Below are positions 25,298 to 35,583 of a stretch of DNA of 64,000 bases, piece after piece (within the stretch, counting starts at the first letter, position 1; each line of letters begins with the position of its first letter). Source of the stretch: Natronoglycomyces albus (GTDB lineage: Bacteria; Actinomycetota; Actinomycetes; Mycobacteriales; Micromonosporaceae); assembly GCF_016925535.1 (NCBI RefSeq), contig NZ_CP070496.1, positions 1,860,001-1,924,000 of the forward strand. Reading direction: 5' to 3'. The notes beneath the pieces are model-generated. The model was not told the DNA's origin. It did not search any database and saw only the letters and a program-made list of their open reading frames with translations. The position numbers were made by a program, and so were the translations under genes.

Positions 25298-27799
25298 GTG
25301 AGCATCATTGACTTTCTGCCCAGCACCAGCGCCGATGGCGACGACGTATACGAGGCTTTTCATTCTTGGGCCGATCAGGAGGGCATTGACCTTTATGATC
25401 ACCAGGAGGAAGCTCTCATGGGGTTGTGTGAGGGCAATAACGTCATCGTGTCCACGCCCACTGGTTCGGGTAAGTCGCTGATTGCCACCGCGGCTCACTT
25501 CTATGCCATCAGTCGCGGTGGTACCACTTTCTATACTGCTCCGATCAAGGCGCTGGTCTCGGAGAAGTTCTTCGAATTGTGTAACCAGTTTGGCACCGAC
25601 AATGTCGGCATGCTCACCGGTGATGCGGCGGTCAACCCCGATGCTCCCCTTATTTGCTGCACCGCTGAGATCTTGGCCAATCTTGCTTTGCGTGAGGGCG
25701 CCGATCTTGACTGTGACCAGGTGGTGGCCGATGAGTTCCACTTTTACTCCGAGGTTGACCGCGGCTGGGCCTGGCAGGTGCCCTTGCTGTTGTTGCCCAA
25801 GACTCAGTTTGTGCTCTTGTCGGCCACGCTGGGTGATACGTCGTTTTTTGAGAAAGATCTCACCGACCGCACTGGGCGTGACACTCTTGCCGTCACGTCG
25901 GTGCAAAGGCCGGTGCCGTTGCATTATCAGTGGCGCGCTACCCCGTTGCATGACACGGTGGAGGATCTTCTGAATCATCAGCAGGCGCCGGTGTACCTGG
26001 TGCATTTCACGCAGGCTTCGGCGTTGGATTCGGCCTCGGCGCTCATCAGCGTCAACCCCTCCAGCAAGGAGGAAAAACGTGCCATCGCCGATGAGATCGC
26101 GGGTTTTCGTTTCACCACGAAGTTCGGCCAGACTCTTTCGCGGCTCATTCGTGGCGGGGTGGGTGTCCACCATGCGGGGATGCTGCCCAAATACCGTCGG
26201 CTGGTGGAACGTTTGGCGCAAAAGGGACTTTTGAAGATCATTTGCGGGACGGACACTCTCGGGGTAGGTATCAACGTTCCCATCCGCACCGTGGTCTTTA
26301 CCGGCTTGACTAAGTATGACGGCCAGCGGACGCGCCGTTTGCGTGCTCGGGAATTCCATCAAATCGCTGGCCGGGCTGGCCGGGCTGGATTCGACACCGA
26401 CGGCTATGTGATTTGTCAGGCCCCCGAACACGTCATCGAAAATGAGAAAGCGCTGCGCAAAGCCGCCAGCAACCCCAAGAAAATGAAAAAACTACATAAA
26501 AAGAAGCCGCCGGAAGGCACCATCACCTGGACCGAAGAAGGCTTCAACAAACTCATCGACTCCCCACCCGAACCACTCACCTCCCGCATGCGACTCACCA
26601 ACTCCATGCTCCTAGCCACCCTCTGTCGCCCAGGCGACTCCTTCACCAACGTCCGCAACCTCATCGAAGGCTCACACGCCAACCGCAGCCAACAAATACA
26701 CATGGCCCGCACCGCCATCTCCCTCTTCCGCACTCTGCGCGACGCCAACATCGTCACCGTCTTGGACCAACCCGACAACCAAGGCCGCACCATCGCCCTC
26801 ACCGTCGACCTACCCGACCACTTCGCCCTCAACCAACCCCTCGCCCCCTTCGCCCTCGCAGCCCTGGACCTACTCGACGACCAAGCCGACACCTACCAAA
26901 TGGACATCCTCTCCATCTTCGAGGCCACCCTCGACTCCCCCGGCAACATCCTGGCCGCACAACGCAAAAAAGCCAAAACCGAAGCCATGGACGCCATGCG
27001 CGCCGAAGGCCTCGACTACACCGAACGCATGAACCGCCTCGACGACATCGACTACCCCCAACCCCTAGCCGACGAACTCGACATCGCCTTCACCGCCTAC
27101 AAAACCAGCCACCCCTGGGCCGGCGACTACCAACTAGCCCCCAAATCCATCCTCCGCGAACTCTGGGAAGGCGCCATGACCTTCTCCGAATACATCGCCC
27201 GCTACCAACTCCCCCGCGCCGAAGGCACCCTCCTGCGCTACCTCACCGACGCCTACAAAACCCTCACCCAAACCCTGCCCGAGACCCACAAAGGCGACCA
27301 ACTCACCGACCTCCTCTCCTGGCTGGGCGAAACCGTCCGCCAAATCGACTCCTCACTGCTAGACGAATGGGAACAACTAGCCAACCCCACCGACACCGAA
27401 ACCGACACACTCGACATCGGACGCCCCGGCACCGCCTTCTCCGACAACCGCCACGCCTTCACCGTCGCCATCCGCAACAGCGCCTTCCGCCACATCGAAC
27501 TAGCCGCCCACGACAACATCAGCGCGCTGGCCGCGCTCGAGACCGGCTGGGGCAGCAGCGAATGGGACGAGGCGCTGGAGGCCTATTTCGCCCAACACGA
27601 CGACATTGGCACCACCACCGCCGCGCGCGCCAAGAACATGATTGACATCCACGAAGAGGGCCGTATCTGGAAAATCCGCCACATCATCGATGACCCCCAG
27701 GGACACCACGACTGGCATCTGGACGCCGAGGTGGATCTAGACGCCTCCGATGAGGCCGGAGCGGTCGCCTTCACCGTGACAGGGTTCTCCAACGACTAG
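25298..27799 (+). CDS. DEAD/DEAH-box helicase with C-terminal DUF3516
   Basis: The GTG at 25298 gives 833 residues starting VSIIDFLPST. It has the Q-motif region, Walker A STPTGSGKS, motif II DEFH, SAT, and motif VI QIAGRAGRAGFD. This is an Ski2-like helicase core followed by the long DUF3516 domain seen in actinobacteria. It probably remodels RNA or DNA; the substrate is not established. Codons in the first 1.1 kb mix G/T and C endings. From about 26430 to 27520 they end almost only in C or A, then revert, with no break in the frame. Confidence 0.9.
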   Translation: MSIIDFLPSTSADGDDVYEAFHSWADQEGIDLYDHQEEALMGLCEGNNVIVSTPTGSGKSLIATAAHFYAISRGGTTFYTAPIKALVSEKFFELCNQFGTDNVGMLTGDAAVNPDAPLICCTAEILANLALREGADLDCDQVVADEFHFYSEVDRGWAWQVPLLLLPKTQFVLLSATLGDTSFFEKDLTDRTGRDTLAVTSVQRPVPLHYQWRATPLHDTVEDLLNHQQAPVYLVHFTQASALDSASALISVNPSSKEEKRAIADEIAGFRFTTKFGQTLSRLIRGGVGVHHAGMLPKYRRLVERLAQKGLLKIICGTDTLGVGINVPIRTVVFTGLTKYDGQRTRRLRAREFHQIAGRAGRAGFDTDGYVICQAPEHVIENEKALRKAASNPKKMKKLHKKKPPEGTITWTEEGFNKLIDSPPEPLTSRMRLTNSMLLATLCRPGDSFTNVRNLIEGSHANRSQQIHMARTAISLFRTLRDANIVTVLDQPDNQGRTIALTVDLPDHFALNQPLAPFALAALDLLDDQADTYQMDILSIFEATLDSPGNILAAQRKKAKTEAMDAMRAEGLDYTERMNRLDDIDYPQPLADELDIAFTAYKTSHPWAGDYQLAPKSILRELWEGAMTFSEYIARYQLPRAEGTLLRYLTDAYKTLTQTLPETHKGDQLTDLLSWLGETVRQIDSSLLDEWEQLANPTDTETDTLDIGRPGTAFSDNRHAFTVAIRNSAFRHIELAAHDNISALAALETGWGSSEWDEALEAYFAQHDDIGTTTAARAKNMIDIHEEGRIWKIRHIIDDPQGHHDWHLDAEVDLDASDEAGAVAFTVTGFSND

Positions 27800-27821
27800 C
27801 CCCGCCCAACAAGTCGCGTAC

Positions 27822-28448
27822 CTAAGCGGCAGGGGATTCGGGCACCTCTGCCATATACTGACCGGTCACCTCAAGATCGACCGATCCAGAGGAAAGCGAC
27901 CGCAGTTGCGACTCCAAACCCTCCACATCATCAGTGGCCACATCAAACCTCATCGACGACCCCCAATGTACGTCGATGACGATCGCGGCCCCTGAACGCA
28001 ACAGCGACTCAATCACCGGCCCAATCGCGTAGTCTGCCTCGATACTCACCCGATGCAGGGGCCGCAACAGGTGAGTCCCCACCGATTCCACCGCCTGCGC
28101 CACCGAAGTCGAATAGGCCCGCACCAGGCCACCGGCGCCCAACTTCACACCCCCGAAGTAGCGCGTCACAATCGCCAGGGTGTTGGTCAACTCCCGACCG
28201 GTGAGCACCTCCAACATCGGCGCTCCGGCCGTCCCGGCCGGTTCTCCATCGTCGTTGGAACGCCGCAACGGCCCCTGTGTGCCGACCACATAGGCGGTGC
28301 AATTATGCGAAGCATCCCAAAAAGTACGCCGATGCGCAGCGATGGCCTCCCTGGCCTGCGATTCGGTCTGAACTCGAAACAGAAAACACCAAAACCGCGA
28401 CTTTTGAATCGTCACGTCGTGACGACCATTCGAACTGATGATGCGCAC
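27822..28448 (-). CDS. YigZ/IMPACT family protein (UPF0029)
   Basis: The 208-residue protein has the UPF0029 core: FWDASHNCTAYVVG, SNDDGEPAGTAGAPML and ATRYFGG-type VTRYFGGVKLGAGGLVRAYS, followed by a DUF1949-like C-terminal ferredoxin fold. Homologues are YigZ of E. coli and eukaryotic IMPACT, which contacts the GCN1/ribosome system; the bacterial role is unclear. It is cytosolic. It lies just downstream of the sdhB terminator and is convergent with the helicase, leaving a 22-bp gap. Confidence 0.92.
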   Translation of the reverse strand: MRIISSNGRHDVTIQKSRFWCFLFRVQTESQAREAIAAHRRTFWDASHNCTAYVVGTQGPLRRSNDDGEPAGTAGAPMLEVLTGRELTNTLAIVTRYFGGVKLGAGGLVRAYSTSVAQAVESVGTHLLRPLHRVSIEADYAIGPVIESLLRSGAAIVIDVHWGSSMRFDVATDDVEGLESQLRSLSSGSVDLEVTGQYMAEVPESPAA

Positions 28449-28473
28449 CCCAGTAGTCTCTCACTCGAATGCG

Positions 28474-28507
28474 TTCGGGGGCACCGCGTATACGCGGTGC
28501 CCCCGAA
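28474..28507 (-). terminator. Terminator after sdhCAB
   Basis: A perfect 15-bp inverted repeat (TTCGGGGGCACCGCG and its complement) encloses a TATA loop, 16 bp after the sdhB stop on the minus strand and just before the YigZ gene start. Confidence 0.85.
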
Positions 28508-28522
28508 TATGCCTAGGGAACG

Positions 28523-29269
28523 TTAACGACGCCCAGACACGGCCTTGCGGAAATCACGGTTGAGCTGGCCGATGACATCCAGCCCAATCTCCTTGGGACA
28601 GGCCACGGCACATTCACCGGTGTTGGTGCAGCCACCAAACCCAGCCTCGTCGTGCTCTTGGACCATGCCGATGACACGCGTGTGACGCTCCGGCTGCCCC
28701 TGCGGCACCAACCCCAGGTGAGCGACCTTGGAGGCCATGAACAACATGCCCGAACCATTGGGACACGCCGCCACACACGCACCACAGCCAATACACGCCG
28801 CGGCGGCAAAGGCCGCGTCCGCATCAGCCTTGGGTACCAGCTGCGCGTGCGCATCCGGCGCGGTCCCCGTCGGCGCCGAGATGTAGCCACCGGCGGCAAT
28901 GATCTTATCGAACGCTTCCCGGTCGACCACCAGGTCTTTGATCACCGGGAAGGCTTTGGCCCGCCACGGTTCAATGTCGATGGTGTCGCCATCGGCGTAA
29001 TGGCGCATATGCAGCTGACAGGTCGTCGTGGCCGCGTTGGGGCCATGCGGCTGCCCATCAATCACCAAAGAACACGCGCCACAGATACCCTCGCGGCAGT
29101 CATGGTCGAACGCGACGGGGTCCTCACCCTCGCCGGTGAGCTTCTCGTTGAGAACGTCCAGCATCTCCAGAAACGACATGTCGGGGCTGACGTCGTCGAG
29201 GATGTAGGAGACCATCGCGCCATCGGTGTCGGCGTCGGCCTGACGCCAGATCCTGAGTTTGAGTTTCAC
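28523..29269 (-). CDS. sdhB: Succinate dehydrogenase/fumarate reductase iron-sulfur subunit
   Basis: The 248-residue subunit binds three clusters. The N-terminal plant-type [2Fe-2S] site is CREGICGAC with a later C. The C-terminal motifs are [16 protein letters not shown] and [16 protein letters not shown]. It passes electrons from the flavoprotein to the membrane quinone site on the cytoplasmic face. The start overlaps the sdhA stop (ATGA), so the two are translationally coupled. It is the last gene of sdhCAB, closed by a strong hairpin. Confidence 0.96.
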   Translation of the reverse strand: MKLKLRIWRQADADTDGAMVSYILDDVSPDMSFLEMLDVLNEKLTGEGEDPVAFDHDCREGICGACSLVIDGQPHGPNAATTTCQLHMRHYADGDTIDIEPWRAKAFPVIKDLVVDREAFDKIIAAGGYISAPTGTAPDAHAQLVPKADADAAFAAAACIGCGACVAACPNGSGMLFMASKVAHLGLVPQGQPERHTRVIGMVQEHDEAGFGGCTNTGECAVACPKEIGLDVIGQLNRDFRKAVSGRR

Positions 29270-31206
29270 TTGTAGCTCCGCGTGCTGGGTTTGACGTATT
29301 CGAAGTTGAGGTCCTCTTTGTGGAGGATGGGTTTACTGCCCTGTCCCCACTCCCAGGCGGCGACATAGGAGAAATTCTCATCGTCGCGCATCGCCTCGTT
29401 GTCCTCCGTTTGGCTCTCGGCACGGAAGTGCCCACCGCAGGATTCCTCCCGATGCAACGCGTCGATACACATCAGCTCCGCTAGCTCAAAGAAGTCCGCG
29501 ACACGGCCAGCGCGTTCGAGCGACTGGTTGAGTTCGGCACCGGTGCCAGGCACCTTCACGTTGGTCCAGAACTCTTCCTTCAAATCGCGAATGAGCGCGA
29601 TGGCCTTGTTCAGGCCCGCATCGGTACGTTCCATGCCGCAGTATTCCCACATGATGCGGCCCAACTCGCGGTGGAAGGAGTCAACCGTGCGGCTGCCGTT
29701 GATGCTCAGCAGCTTCTCGATACGGCTGGTGACCGCCTGCTGGGCGGACTTGACATCCTCATGGTCCTCGCCCAGGGCCTCGAATGGCCCATCGGCCAGA
29801 TAGTCGTTGATGGTGTTGGGCAACACGAAGTAGCCATCGGCTAGGCCCTGCATCAGTGCCGAGGCACCCAGTCGGTTCGCGCCGTGGTCGGAGAAGTTGG
29901 CCTCTCCAATCACAAACAGGCCCGGGATGCTCGACTGCAAGTCATAGTCGACCCACAGACCACCCATCGTGTAGTGCACGGCCGGGTAGATACGCATGGG
30001 CTGCTCATAGGGGTTCTCCCCAGTGATGCGCTCATACATGTCGAACAGGTTGCCGTACTTGGCCTCGACCGCCTCGCGTCCCAAACGCTCAATGGCATCG
30101 GCGAAGTCCAAGTACACGCCCAGCCCGCCGGGGCCGACACCGCGACCCTCATCGCAGACGTTCTTAGCCGCCCGCGAGGCGATGTCGCGCGGCACGAGGT
30201 TACCAAAGGAGGGGTAGATCCGCTCCAGGTAATAGTCACGTTCGGACTCGGGAATGTCGGCCGCGGCACGCTCATCACCGCCGGTCTTGGGCACCCACAC
30301 CCGCCCGTCGTTACGCAGCGACTCACTCATGAGAGTGAGTTTGGACTGGTGATCACCCGAGACGGGGATACACGTGGGGTGGATCTGCGTGTAGCAGGGG
30401 TTGGCGAAGTACGCGCCGTGGCGGTGAGCCCGCCACGAGGCGGTCACGTTGCAACCCTTGGCGTTGGTCGACAAGAAGAACACGTTGCCATAGCCACCGG
30501 TGGCCAACACGACAGCATCGGCCAAATGGGTGGTGATCTCGCCGGAGACCAGATCCCGCACGATCACACCGCGCGCCTTGCCCTCGACGATAACCAGCTC
30601 AAGCATCTCGTGGCGCGAATGCTGGTTGACCGTCCCGGCCGCGATCTGCCGCTCCAGAGCCTGGTAGGCGCCCAACAGCAACTGCTGACCGGTCTGCCCT
30701 CGGGCATAGAAGGTACGCGAGACTTGCGCACCACCGAAGGACCGGTTGTCCAACATGCCGCCATACTCACGGGCAAAGGGAACACCCTGAGCGACACACT
30801 GGTCAATGATCTGCACACTCACCTCGGCCAGGCGATGCACGTTCGACTCCCGGGCACGAAAGTCACCACCCTTGACCGTGTCGTAGAACAGCCGGTGGAT
30901 CGAGTCGCCGTCGTTGCGGTAGTTCTTCGCCGCGTTGATGCCACCTTGAGCGGCAATCGAGTGGGCCCGCCGCGGCGAGTCTTGGAAACAGAAGTTCTCC
31001 ACCCGGTAGCCCAGTTCGCCCAGGCTGGCCGCCGCGGAGGCACCGGCCAGGCCGGTACCCACCACGATGACACCGAGCTTGCGACGGTTGGCCGGGTTGA
31101 CCAGGCGCGCGGAGAAACGGCGCTGGCTCCAGCGTTCGTTGATGGGGCCCGTGGGGGCTTTGTCGTCGGCGATGTCCTCGCCGAGGGTGTAGTACTCGAA
31201 TGACAT
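29266..31206 (-). CDS. sdhA: Succinate dehydrogenase/fumarate reductase flavoprotein subunit
   Basis: The 646-residue flavoprotein has the FAD-binding [18 protein letters not shown] and the [12 protein letters not shown] and [15 protein letters not shown] segments, the active-site QIHPTCIP region and RYxxxGGxxxD-type [11 protein letters not shown]. It oxidises succinate to fumarate, or the reverse, in the TCA cycle. The N-terminal about 35 residues ahead of the Rossmann motif and the C-A-B order are typical of the b558-type enzyme of Gram-positive bacteria. It begins one base after the sdhC stop. Confidence 0.96.
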   Translation of the reverse strand: MSFEYYTLGEDIADDKAPTGPINERWSQRRFSARLVNPANRRKLGVIVVGTGLAGASAAASLGELGYRVENFCFQDSPRRAHSIAAQGGINAAKNYRNDGDSIHRLFYDTVKGGDFRARESNVHRLAEVSVQIIDQCVAQGVPFAREYGGMLDNRSFGGAQVSRTFYARGQTGQQLLLGAYQALERQIAAGTVNQHSRHEMLELVIVEGKARGVIVRDLVSGEITTHLADAVVLATGGYGNVFFLSTNAKGCNVTASWRAHRHGAYFANPCYTQIHPTCIPVSGDHQSKLTLMSESLRNDGRVWVPKTGGDERAAADIPESERDYYLERIYPSFGNLVPRDIASRAAKNVCDEGRGVGPGGLGVYLDFADAIERLGREAVEAKYGNLFDMYERITGENPYEQPMRIYPAVHYTMGGLWVDYDLQSSIPGLFVIGEANFSDHGANRLGASALMQGLADGYFVLPNTINDYLADGPFEALGEDHEDVKSAQQAVTSRIEKLLSINGSRTVDSFHRELGRIMWEYCGMERTDAGLNKAIALIRDLKEEFWTNVKVPGTGAELNQSLERAGRVADFFELAELMCIDALHREESCGGHFRAESQTEDNEAMRDDENFSYVAAWEWGQGSKPILHKEDLNFEYVKPSTRSYK

Positions 31207-31908
31207 TTAACTCACCAGCCCAAGGATGACGGCGGTCGGGACCGACAGGAACCCGACGACGATGATGATGGCGAACAGCGTGGAGGCCCGTTGCAGGGTC
31301 TGTTGGGTGCGCGCCGAGGACAGTCCTGCGGTTTGGATCGCTGACCATAGGCCGTGGCGTAGGTGTGCGCCCAGCATGAGGACTGCGGCTATGTAGATGA
31401 GGGTGACCCACCAGCGGTCGGGGGCGAAGGTGGCGATGACAGCGGCGTTGACGTCGCTGTGCTCTTCGACGGGGTTGACGTGGCGGGTGGTGAGGTCGAG
31501 GATGTGGAAGATGACGTAGAGGAAGATGATCAGGCCGCCCCAGCGCATGGTGCGGGCCGCGTAGGAGCCGCGGACGGGGGGCCGGTGGGCGTATTTGACC
31601 GGGCGGGCCGCATGCGCGCGTCGGGTGAGGACGATCGCCGAGGACACGTGGGCGATCAGTGCCACTAGCAAGACGATGCGGATGATCCACAGCAGTCCTT
31701 CGTAGGGCAGCAGCGGTGCTCCCAGGTTACGCAGCCATTCGGCGTATGCGTTGAAGGAATCTCCCCCGAAGAAGATCTTCAGGTTTCCGATCATATGGGC
31801 GACGATGTAGCCGATCAGGATGACACCTGAACCGGCCATCACATATTTGAGCCCGACCGACGAGCGCCGTTGCGTCGCGGGGGCTTTCGTTTTCACATCT
31901 GTTGACAC
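31207..31908 (-). CDS. sdhC: Succinate dehydrogenase cytochrome b558-type membrane subunit
   Basis: The 233-residue subunit has five hydrophobic helices. Spaced histidines in GYIVAHMIGNLKIF, LLVALIAHVSS, FLYVIFHILDL and MLGAHLRHGLW are suited to ligating two haems. It anchors SdhAB and carries the quinone site. No separate sdhD is present, as expected for the one-subunit anchor family. It is first in the operon and divergent from a LysR gene with 77 bp between starts, where control may occur. Confidence 0.93.
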   Translation of the reverse strand: MSTDVKTKAPATQRRSSVGLKYVMAGSGVILIGYIVAHMIGNLKIFFGGDSFNAYAEWLRNLGAPLLPYEGLLWIIRIVLLVALIAHVSSAIVLTRRAHAARPVKYAHRPPVRGSYAARTMRWGGLIIFLYVIFHILDLTTRHVNPVEEHSDVNAAVIATFAPDRWWVTLIYIAAVLMLGAHLRHGLWSAIQTAGLSSARTQQTLQRASTLFAIIIVVGFLSVPTAVILGLVS

Positions 31909-31985
31909 CTTTCCAGGCTACGAAATGCCCCACTTAATCGTCTAATGCATGAAGCGACGCCATTCCATGCCAGTAGGCTATGAGG

Positions 31986-32912
31986 ATGCGTTATGAACAG
32001 CTCATCGCGTTCCTCGCGGTCGCAAAAACCCGACATTTCACCCAAGCGGCGCAAGATGTCGGTGTGTCACAGCCCTCACTAAGCAAACAGATCCAATCAC
32101 TGGAAACAGCGCTAGGCGCAAAAATCTTCACCCGATCCCGTGGACGCATCGAACTGACCGACGTCGGCCAAGCCCTCCTCACCCACGCCCGCCGCATCAC
32201 CGGAGCCGTCGACGCGGCCCGCGCCGACGTCGACGACGTCCTAGCGGTGCGCTCAGGCCGACTACGACTGGGAGCCACGCCCTCCCTATGCGCCTGGCTC
32301 ATCGCCCCACTACTAGCCCGCTACCTCGAACGCCACCCGCACGTCAACGTCGCCATCATCGAAGACGGATCCGAATCACTCACCGACCGACTCTCCGCTG
32401 GCGAAGTCGACCTCGTCTTCACCACCGCCCGCCCCGAATCGGCCGAACCACTCATCGTCCAACCCCTACTGACCGAAGCGCTCGTCGTAGCCTCAGCAGC
32501 CAGCCAGCCACCCCTATCAGCCCAAGAATTCATTGGACTAACCCAGCTGCGCGAACAACAATTCATCCTCCCCGCCACCGGATACGACCTACGCAGCCTG
32601 ACATTGGCCGCATGCAAACAAGCGGGATTCACCCCCCGCATCGCCGTAGACGGCGGAGCCACCGACGCCGTCATCGGCCTCGTCGAAGCCGGACTCGGAG
32701 TCGCCCTCCTACCCGCCATGATCGCCGCAACCCGACCCGAGCTGCGCTCCACCCCCCTGGCCCCACCCGGCGCAGCACGCACCATCTCACTGACCCAACG
32801 CGGCGACATCACCCCCACCAACGCCGCAGCCGCCTTCGCCGAATGCGTCGACGAACACCTCACCGACCTCCACGCCTGGGGACGACTACCCGAAGGCATG
32901 AAAGCAATCTGA
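31986..32912 (+). CDS. LysR-family transcriptional regulator
   Basis: About 308 residues. The N-terminal winged HTH reads MRYEQLIAFLAVAKTRHFTQ, then VSQPSLSKQIQSLETALGAKIF, as in CbbR/CynR-type proteins. The C-terminal part is a two-lobed effector-binding domain. The ATG at 31986 lies 8 bp after AGG and is preferred over the ATG at 31980. It is divergent from sdhCAB, so it may respond to a metabolite and control that operon or itself; this is inference. Codons are strongly C/A-ending from about 32200. Confidence 0.9.
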   Translation: MRYEQLIAFLAVAKTRHFTQAAQDVGVSQPSLSKQIQSLETALGAKIFTRSRGRIELTDVGQALLTHARRITGAVDAARADVDDVLAVRSGRLRLGATPSLCAWLIAPLLARYLERHPHVNVAIIEDGSESLTDRLSAGEVDLVFTTARPESAEPLIVQPLLTEALVVASAASQPPLSAQEFIGLTQLREQQFILPATGYDLRSLTLAACKQAGFTPRIAVDGGATDAVIGLVEAGLGVALLPAMIAATRPELRSTPLAPPGAARTISLTQRGDITPTNAAAAFAECVDEHLTDLHAWGRLPEGMKAI

Positions 32913-32945
32913 CCGACCACAACAAACACCACCGGCCAACCACTC

Positions 32946-33887
32946 TCACTCCCGATGACGAAACGCCCGCCGATAAGCATCCGGAGCAACCCCCACCACC
33001 GCCTTAAACTGCCGCCGCAACGTCGTAGCAGTCCCCAACCCAGTAGCCACCGCCACAGCCACCACACTCAAATCAGTAGCCTCCAACAACTCCTGCGCCC
33101 GCCGCACCCGCTGCACCAACAACCACCGCATCGGCGTCTGCCCCGTCACCGCCCGAAAACGCCGAGCCAAATGACGCGAACTCATATTCGCCTCTCGCGC
33201 CATATCAACCACACTCAACGGCCGATCCAAACGCGACAAAGCCCACTCCAACACCGGCGCCAACGCATCCCCAGCCCGGCCCGGCACGGGCGAAGTCACA
33301 AACTGCGCCTGACCACCCAAACGATGCGGCGGAACCACCAGCCGCCGCGCCACCGCATTAGCCACCGAAGCCCCAAAATCACGCTGCACCACATGCAAAC
33401 ACACATCCACCGCAGCGGCCTTCCCCGCCGACGTCAACACCGAACCGTTATCGGTATACAACACATCCGCATCCACCACCGCCCCGCCAAAACGCTCACC
33501 CAACTCCCGCGCATGAGCCCAATGCGTCGTCACCCGCCGCCCATCCAACAGACCCGCAGCACCCAACACAAACGCCCCAGTACACAACGACACCACCCGA
33601 GCCCCCGCCGCATGAGCCGCCCGCAACGCCTCAATAACCTCACCCGAAGGCACATCCCCAACATCAGCCAAAGCCGGCACCACCACCACATCAGCACCAA
33701 CCAAACCCTCCAACCCAACCTGAGGCTCCACCACAAACGGCCCCACCCGCGCCGAGGCAGGACCACACAACTGAACCTCATACCAACCATCGGGCCCATC
33801 AACCAACGGACGCCCAAAAATCTCACACGCCACCGCCAGCTCAAAATGCAACAAACGACCAGCCACCAACACCGCAACCCTCGACAT
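32946..33887 (-). CDS. GlxA-type AraC regulator with DJ-1/PfpI-like domain
   Basis: The ATG at 33887 gives 313 residues starting MSRVAVLVAGRLLHFELA. The N-terminal DJ-1/PfpI-like domain has VVSLCTGAFVLGAAGLLDGR around the nucleophile-elbow Cys, followed by TTHWAHA. The C-terminal AraC HTH pair is VVDMAREANMSSRHLARRF and the GLGTATTLRRQFKAVVGVAP segment. Such regulators sense small nitrogenous ligands. It is divergent from an oxidoreductase gene, with 95 bp between starts, and likely controls it. Confidence 0.9.
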   Translation of the reverse strand: MSRVAVLVAGRLLHFELAVACEIFGRPLVDGPDGWYEVQLCGPASARVGPFVVEPQVGLEGLVGADVVVVPALADVGDVPSGEVIEALRAAHAAGARVVSLCTGAFVLGAAGLLDGRRVTTHWAHARELGERFGGAVVDADVLYTDNGSVLTSAGKAAAVDVCLHVVQRDFGASVANAVARRLVVPPHRLGGQAQFVTSPVPGRAGDALAPVLEWALSRLDRPLSVVDMAREANMSSRHLARRFRAVTGQTPMRWLLVQRVRRAQELLEATDLSVVAVAVATGLGTATTLRRQFKAVVGVAPDAYRRAFRHRE

Positions 33888-33982
33888 GTCCGAAATTGTA
33901 CGCACCACGGCGTTCCAGACACACCCACCAACCCCACCAGGAGAGCAAACTAGAACCACCAACCACACCAGAACGGACCCAC

Positions 33983-35014
33983 ATGACCACCACACAACCC
34001 ATAGCCATCTACGGAGCCACCGGACACACCGCACAATTCATCACCCGCGAACTACACCACCGCGGATACCCCACCATCATCTCCGGCCGCGACACCACCA
34101 CACTGACCGCGCTGGCCCACACCTGGAAACACACACAGGCGCGACCGGCATCCATAGAAGACCCATCCGCACTCGACCGAGCCCTCGACGGCTCCCAAGC
34201 CGTCATCAACTGTGCCGGACCCTTCGCACTCACCGCCACACCACTCATCGAAGCAGCACAGCGCGCGCACATTCCCTACCTCGACATCGCCGCCGAAATC
34301 GAAGCCAACCTCGACACCTTCACCAACTACGCCACCGCATCCATACCCATAGTGCCGGCCATGGCGTTCTTCGGTGGCCTAGCCGACCTACTAGCCACCG
34401 CCGCCATCAGCCCCGGCCAGCATGCCGAAGCCATCCACATCGCCTACGGGCTCACCAGCTGGCACCCCACCCCCGGCACCCGCAGCGCCGGACGCATCTC
34501 GGCCCAACGTCGCGCTGGAAAACGCATCCGGTTCGCCGATAAGACCTTGCAATACCACGACGAACCAGCCCGGCAACAAGAATGGACCTTCCCCGCCCCG
34601 CTGGGTCAGCAAACAGTATGGACCGAATTCACCATGGCCGACGTCGTCACCATCCCCAGCCACCTCAACGTCACCGACATACACACCTATATGACCCACA
34701 CCGCCGTCGAAGACATATCCAACCCCGACACCCCAGCGCCACAACCAACCGACACGCAAGGCCGCTCCGATCAAAGATTCACCATCGACCTCACCGTCGA
34801 CACCCAAACTCACCAACAGCGGGCAACCGCACACGGACGTGACATCTACGCGACCACCGCCCCCCTGGTAGTCGAAGCGCTCCAACGCATCCTGGCCCGA
34901 AAAACCCACACCACCGGCGCCGCCTCGCCCGGGCACATGTTCGACGCGGCGGACTTCCTACGCACCCTGGCCCCACACCTCGACGTCACCATCGAACAAA
35001 GGCCCAACCGGTAA
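33983..35014 (+). CDS. Saccharopine dehydrogenase-like NAD(P)-binding oxidoreductase
   Basis: The ATG at 33983 gives 343 residues. AIYGATGHTAQFITREL is the N-terminal Rossmann motif, followed by SGRD, a DGSQAVINCAGPFA segment and PYLDIAAEIE, as in the saccharopine dehydrogenase/trans-acting enoyl reductase-like group. It probably reduces or isomerises a hydrophobic or acyl substrate; this is not certain. The upstream in-frame start at 33896 is rejected because it runs through the shared promoter region. It is divergent from the GlxA-type regulator. Confidence 0.85.
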   Translation: MTTTQPIAIYGATGHTAQFITRELHHRGYPTIISGRDTTTLTALAHTWKHTQARPASIEDPSALDRALDGSQAVINCAGPFALTATPLIEAAQRAHIPYLDIAAEIEANLDTFTNYATASIPIVPAMAFFGGLADLLATAAISPGQHAEAIHIAYGLTSWHPTPGTRSAGRISAQRRAGKRIRFADKTLQYHDEPARQQEWTFPAPLGQQTVWTEFTMADVVTIPSHLNVTDIHTYMTHTAVEDISNPDTPAPQPTDTQGRSDQRFTIDLTVDTQTHQQRATAHGRDIYATTAPLVVEALQRILARKTHTTGAASPGHMFDAADFLRTLAPHLDVTIEQRPNR

Positions 35015-35103
35015 AACAGCCCTAACCAGCCGGTCGATACCACCACCGAAGTTCGCGCCCCAACACAACGACCAGACAACCGCCCCTACCCGCATCAACA
35101 CGC

Positions 35104-35523
35104 TCAACCCAAATCAGGGTGAAGACCAACCCGGTCAAACATCGCCGCCGTCTGCCGAGCCGAGGGCTGGCCCGCATCAGGGTCAGCCCCCAACTTCAAC
35201 AACTGCTCCACCACCGCAGCCGAGCCCTTGAAAACCGCCCCCGCCAACGGAGACTGGCCCCGATCATTCAACGCATTCACATCCGCACCCCGAGCCGCCA
35301 ACGCCGCCACCGTCGCAGCATGACCATGATAAGCCGCCAACATCAACAACGAATCCCCCGAACCCGTCGCCAAATCCACAGGCAAACCCGCCGACAAATA
35401 CGCCTCTAGCCGGTCGGAATCACCCGTACGCGCCAAATCGAATGCCCGCTGCGCAATATCAGCGAAATCCTCACCACCGGGCCCCTGGCCAGAAAACCGC
35501 TCAACCTCATCCTGTGCACTCAT
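35104..35523 (-). CDS. Ankyrin-repeat protein
   Basis: 139 residues with three to four ankyrin repeats: SGDSLLMLAAYHGHAATVAAL, RGADVNALNDRGQSPLAGAV and KGSAAVVEQLLKLGADPDAG. The repeats should form a small protein-binding solenoid in the cytosol. The N-terminus is acidic. Small ankyrin proteins are common next to catalases or as orphans; no obvious partner is seen here. It is convergent with the oxidoreductase gene, and the GH3 hydrolase gene lies upstream on the same strand. Confidence 0.85.
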   Translation of the reverse strand: MSAQDEVERFSGQGPGGEDFADIAQRAFDLARTGDSDRLEAYLSAGLPVDLATGSGDSLLMLAAYHGHAATVAALAARGADVNALNDRGQSPLAGAVFKGSAAVVEQLLKLGADPDAGQPSARQTAAMFDRVGLHPDLG

Positions 35524-35583
35524 AGATCAAGACTGCCACAAACCACAACCGGACAGGCCCACACCGCACACCCGAACACACCC

